NCBI RefSeq assembly: GCF_043729335.1
Contig: NZ_JAYTLQ010000050.1
Location: 105,547 to 169,546 of the forward strand
Direction: 5' to 3'
DNA from: Crenothrix sp043729335
GTDB lineage: Bacteria > Pseudomonadota > Gammaproteobacteria > Methylococcales > Methylomonadaceae
Length of the DNA: 64,000 nt
Part shown: positions 61,726 through 64,000 of the stretch, one piece after another
How positions within the stretch are numbered: position 1 is the stretch's first letter
Layout of the letters: each line of letters begins with the position of its first letter
The notes under the pieces: generated by a model
What the model was told of the DNA's origin: nothing
Database searches by the model: none
The model's input: only the letters and a program-made list of their open reading frames with translations
Program-made: the position numbers and the translations under genes

Positions 61726-62193
61726 ATGCCCTTGTATTTTTACCCCACCCAGTTAGGTCGTATAGGTATTGAAGAACAGCACGGCCACATAACCGAGGTT
61801 TATTTTGATAACGATCCGGTACCCGAATCTGCTGAAATTTTGGCAACTGCGTTAACGGACGAAGCCGCCAGACAACTCAACGCTTATCTTGCGGGTACAC
61901 TCAAAACATTTTCTTTGCCATTGGCACCGTCTGGCACAGCTTTTAGGCAAAAAATCTGGCAACTGCTGTGTGCTATTCCTTATGGCCAAACGGCCAGTTA
62001 TAAAGCTATTGCCCTTGCTGCTGATAATCCCAAAGCTGTACGGGCAGTCGGCCAAGCCAACAACAAAAATCCTATTCCTATTTTTATTCCGTGTCATCGT
62101 GTTATTGGTTCTAACGGCAAAATGGTAGGTTATGGGGGTGGTTTGGCAATCAAAGAACAGTTATTGAATCTGGAGCGACAAAACAACTCATGA
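61726..62193 (+). CDS. ogt: Methylated-DNA--protein-cysteine methyltransferase
   Basis: 155-residue suicide repair protein that takes alkyl groups from O6-alkylguanine. The acceptor is Cys123 in PIFIPCHRVIGSNG, and the DNA-binding helix region QTASYKAIALAADNPKAVRAVGQANNKN precedes it. There is no Ada-type N-terminal finger, so it is an Ogt/MGMT-like single enzyme. AGAGGTGA precedes ATG 61726, and it overlaps the next gene by 4 bp (ATGA). Confidence 0.94.
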   Translation: MPLYFYPTQLGRIGIEEQHGHITEVYFDNDPVPESAEILATALTDEAARQLNAYLAGTLKTFSLPLAPSGTAFRQKIWQLLCAIPYGQTASYKAIALAADNPKAVRAVGQANNKNPIPIFIPCHRVIGSNGKMVGYGGGLAIKEQLLNLERQNNS

Positions 62194-62552
62194 TGAGCCA
62201 ATTGAGCTATACGATAATCAAAGTTATTATCACGAGCCTGATTATTGTAGCTATATCGGAACTGTCTAAACGAAGCTCAATGGTAGGTGCTTTATTAGCC
62301 TCATTGCCGATCACCTCGACTTTAGCGATGCTGTGGTTGTATGTTGATACCAAAGATATTAATAAACTAGCTGATTTAGCAGGCAGTATTCTTTGGTTTG
62401 CTATTCCGTCTTTTGTATTTTTTTTCAGCATACTCATTTTATTGAAAAAAGGTGCGCCGTTTTATTTGACTATGGGATTTTCCATGTCGTTAACAGCCGG
62501 TTGTTATTTATTGATGATTGCTATATTGACGCGCTATGGCATTAAATTGTAA
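62190..62552 (+). CDS. DUF3147 family membrane protein
   Basis: 120-residue inner-membrane protein with four hydrophobic helices. The ELSKRSSMVGALLASLPITSTLAMLWLY segment (residues 24-51) is typical of the DUF3147 family. The start ATG overlaps the ogt stop, so the genes are cotranscribed, though no functional link is obvious. Role unknown. Confidence 0.8.
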   Translation: MMSQLSYTIIKVIITSLIIVAISELSKRSSMVGALLASLPITSTLAMLWLYVDTKDINKLADLAGSILWFAIPSFVFFFSILILLKKGAPFYLTMGFSMSLTAGCYLLMIAILTRYGIKL

Positions 62553-62612
62553 GTCTGTTTATTGAAATAGGACAAATGCAATGTTACAACCTACAAAACT
62601 GGAGCTTTAAAA

Positions 62613-63314
62613 ATGCGTTTTGTTATCCATCAGCTTACTTGGCTTATCGGTTTGTCGGTGGCTTTGTTTTTTATAAGCACAAGCGTTTTCGCCCATGGTG
62701 TAGATGCCAATACCGAACGTTTTTTGCTGGCCAATCAAGGCGTCGCAATAGGCATTTTTTTGTATATTGGTGCCAAGCACATGGTCACTGGCTACGACCA
62801 TCTGCTGTTTCTGGTCGGTGTGATTTTCTTTTTGTTCCGCACCAAAGATGTACTGCTGTATGTCAGTCTATTTACCTTAGGGCACAGCTTAACGCTATTA
62901 CTGGGCGTATTGAACAATATAAGCGTTAATCCTTATCTCATTGATGCGATTATTGGCCTTTCCGTGGTTTACAAAGGTTTTGATAATCTGGGTGGTTTTC
63001 AGCGCTTATTGGGCTTTCAACCGAACACAAAAATGGCGGTGATGATATTTGGTTTGTTTCATGGTTTTGGTTTGGCGACTAAGTTGCAGAAATTTCATTT
63101 GCCGCAAGCTGATCTATGGAAAAATCTGTTGGCCTTTAATGTAGGCGTAGAGTTAGGGCAGTTTATCGCCTTAGTATTTATTGTAATTGCACTTAATTTT
63201 TGGCGCAGAAGTCAGCGTTTTTATGCGTTTGCAACGGCCACTAATACGCTGTTAATGACGGGCGGATTTGTTCTGTTCGGTTTTCAAATGACCGGCTATT
63301 TAATTAAGGGTTAA
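62613..63314 (+). CDS. HupE/UreJ-family membrane protein
   Basis: 233-residue protein with a signal peptide (to about Ala28) and about six TM helices. The helical signature GAKHMVTGYDHLLFLVGVIFFL near residue 53 and SLFTLGHSLTLLLG near residue 90, with conserved His/Asp, matches the HupE/UreJ_2 family, which includes nickel or cobalt permease-like proteins. GGAG precedes ATG 62613. The next gene begins 4 bp after its stop and probably works with it. No hydrogenase or urease gene is visible, so the metal and purpose are open. Confidence 0.85.
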   Translation: MRFVIHQLTWLIGLSVALFFISTSVFAHGVDANTERFLLANQGVAIGIFLYIGAKHMVTGYDHLLFLVGVIFFLFRTKDVLLYVSLFTLGHSLTLLLGVLNNISVNPYLIDAIIGLSVVYKGFDNLGGFQRLLGFQPNTKMAVMIFGLFHGFGLATKLQKFHLPQADLWKNLLAFNVGVELGQFIALVFIVIALNFWRRSQRFYAFATATNTLLMTGGFVLFGFQMTGYLIKG

Positions 63315-63317
63315 GCC

Positions 63318-63860
63318 ATGAATGAAATAAATCCGCCTGTGCAATCCCTAAGATCATTGGTATTAGCCACTGTTATTGCGCTGTTGTTGGCGGTGATTAT
63401 ATTAATAACAGCGGTACTGCCTGCTGAATACGGCATTGATCCGACGGGTTTTGGCAAAAAATTGGGGTTAACGCAATTAGCTGCTCAAGGTGAGGATATT
63501 GTTGATCCGCTGGTGTCATCGTGCAAAGATCAGTTGGCGAAATGGACAGATTCTACGACGCTGGTGGTTCCGGTTCATAGCGGTTTGGAATATAAATTTC
63601 ATGTGCAAAAAGGGGAAAAGCTTGATTATTCCTGGCATACAGACGGTGCGAAAGTGTATTTTGATCTGCATGGCGAGCCTAAGGGCGATAAAACAGGCTT
63701 TTTCAAAAGCTTTAAGGTGGGTAGTGAAAGCCAGGCTAGCGGCAATTTTACCGCTGAATTTGAAGGGCCGCATGGCTGGTATTTTGAGAATAAAACTCAG
63801 GCGCCGATTACGGTTATTTTGAATACCAAGGGTGGTTATCGGGTGATTGGGTTGATGTGA
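63318..63860 (+). CDS. Single-pass membrane protein paired with HupE-like protein
   Basis: 180-residue protein: one N-terminal TM helix (about residues 14-35), then an extracytoplasmic domain of about 140 residues with a single Cys (VSSCKDQL). Proteins of this layout are seen next to HupE/UreJ-type genes and are usually labelled transmembrane anchor protein; I infer the same here from position. The mature domain has a beta-rich look (VVPVHSGLEYKFHVQKGEKLDYSWHTDG). The gap to the HupE-like gene is 3 bp. Confidence 0.65.
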   Translation: MNEINPPVQSLRSLVLATVIALLLAVIILITAVLPAEYGIDPTGFGKKLGLTQLAAQGEDIVDPLVSSCKDQLAKWTDSTTLVVPVHSGLEYKFHVQKGEKLDYSWHTDGAKVYFDLHGEPKGDKTGFFKSFKVGSESQASGNFTAEFEGPHGWYFENKTQAPITVILNTKGGYRVIGLM

Positions 63861-63912
63861 AGGCTTAAGAATCAATAGTATTTTATATCCAAATTGATAT
63901 AATTAACTGATG

Positions 63913-64000
63913 TTACGCAGCCTGTAATTTCTGCAACTCTTCATATGCCATTTGGTTAGCTTTGATAAACAATTTAGTCCGTAGTGCAAAATGGTTGGCC
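63913..64000 (-). CDS. C-terminal tail of an unidentified gene (cut by window edge)
   Basis: Minus-strand frame ending at TAA 63915-63913 and open through the right edge: 28 codons reading FALRTKLFIKANQMAYEEL near the end, with no stop. The Lys/Gln-rich helical tail could belong to a transposase or to many other proteins, so I make no call. Confidence 0.4.
   Translation of the reverse strand, partial: ANHFALRTKLFIKANQMAYEELQKLQAA

Noticed and set aside
1..64000. tRNA, rRNA, CRISPR array and complete IS
   Set aside because: No cloverleaf, no conserved rRNA stretches, no regularly spaced repeats and no transposase with terminal repeats seen on either strand.
63913..64000. Transposase call for the cut gene at the right edge
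   Set aside because: Only 28 codons are visible and no family motif can be named with confidence.

Overview
The window looks like part of the chromosome of a gammaproteobacterial (type I, order Methylococcales) methanotroph or a close methylotrophic relative. The call rests on a serine-cycle cluster at the left edge (C-terminal part of mtdA, a MOFRL-type glycerate 2-kinase, glyA), on gammaproteobacterial gene orders (rpsF-rpsR-DUF2232-rplI, rpoZ-spoT, pcnB-folK-panB-panC, surE-pcm) and on glycogen and copper/cytochrome genes of the kind these bacteria carry. No methane monooxygenase or methanol dehydrogenase gene lies in the window, so the lifestyle is inferred. The DNA is moderately AT-rich. 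I see no rRNA, tRNA, CRISPR array or complete insertion sequence.

Layout. 1-3.1 kb: serine cycle. 3.2-4.4 kb: a two-gene accessory unit with an EEP-fold hydrolase. 4.7-8.2 kb: periplasmic thiol chemistry (TlpA-like, DsbD), CutA, FxsA and a small membrane protein. 8.5-11.6 kb: an orphan heavy-metal RND pump, followed by a candidate orphan small RNA. 11.9-17.0 kb: EF-P-like YeiP, a lipoprotein, WaaA and the S6/S18/L9 ribosomal operon. 17.2-20.4 kb: a mono-haem secreted protein with its own TlpA, a pterin synthase homologue and a PEP-CTERM-like protein. 20.8-26.8 kb: a fatty-acid beta-oxidation cluster (fadA, fadB, fadE). 27.0-29.1 kb: Smr, SurE, Pcm. 29.5-31.3 kb: a secreted Asp-box (BNR) propeller protein. 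31.4-35.2 kb: divergent glgA and glgX. 35.5-39.8 kb: thioredoxin-like protein, pgk, rpoZ, spoT. 39.8-44.7 kb: an RLAN/RimK ATP-grasp protein, then a membrane/copper/cytochrome cluster. 45-49.7 kb: a subtilase, its anti-sigma factor, an ECF sigma factor, an outer-membrane protein and a small secreted protein. 49.9-53.6 kb: small and accessory genes including a frameshifted Kir channel. 53.7-57.9 kb: ubiD, prlC, RDD protein. 58.1-61.7 kb: pcnB-folK-panB-panC. 61.7-64 kb: ogt, DUF3147, HupE/UreJ-like pair and the tail of a minus-strand gene.

Most notable points. (i) In the sigma/anti-sigma/subtilase operon, the anti-sigma factor's periplasmic tail looks like the protease's own prodomain, which suggests direct protease to anti-sigma coupling. 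(ii) A five-gene cluster holds two polytopic membrane proteins, a CopC-like protein without the usual ligands, a TM-anchored periplasmic protein and a haem c lipoprotein. (iii) pcnB appears to start at a rare ATT codon behind a good Shine-Dalgarno, with an 8-codon mini-ORF just upstream. (iv) A promoter-to-terminator unit of about 180 nt behind the RND gene has no ORF. (v) Several intergenic palindromes and one 132-bp element with inverted-repeat ends look like miniature mobile or REP-type elements.
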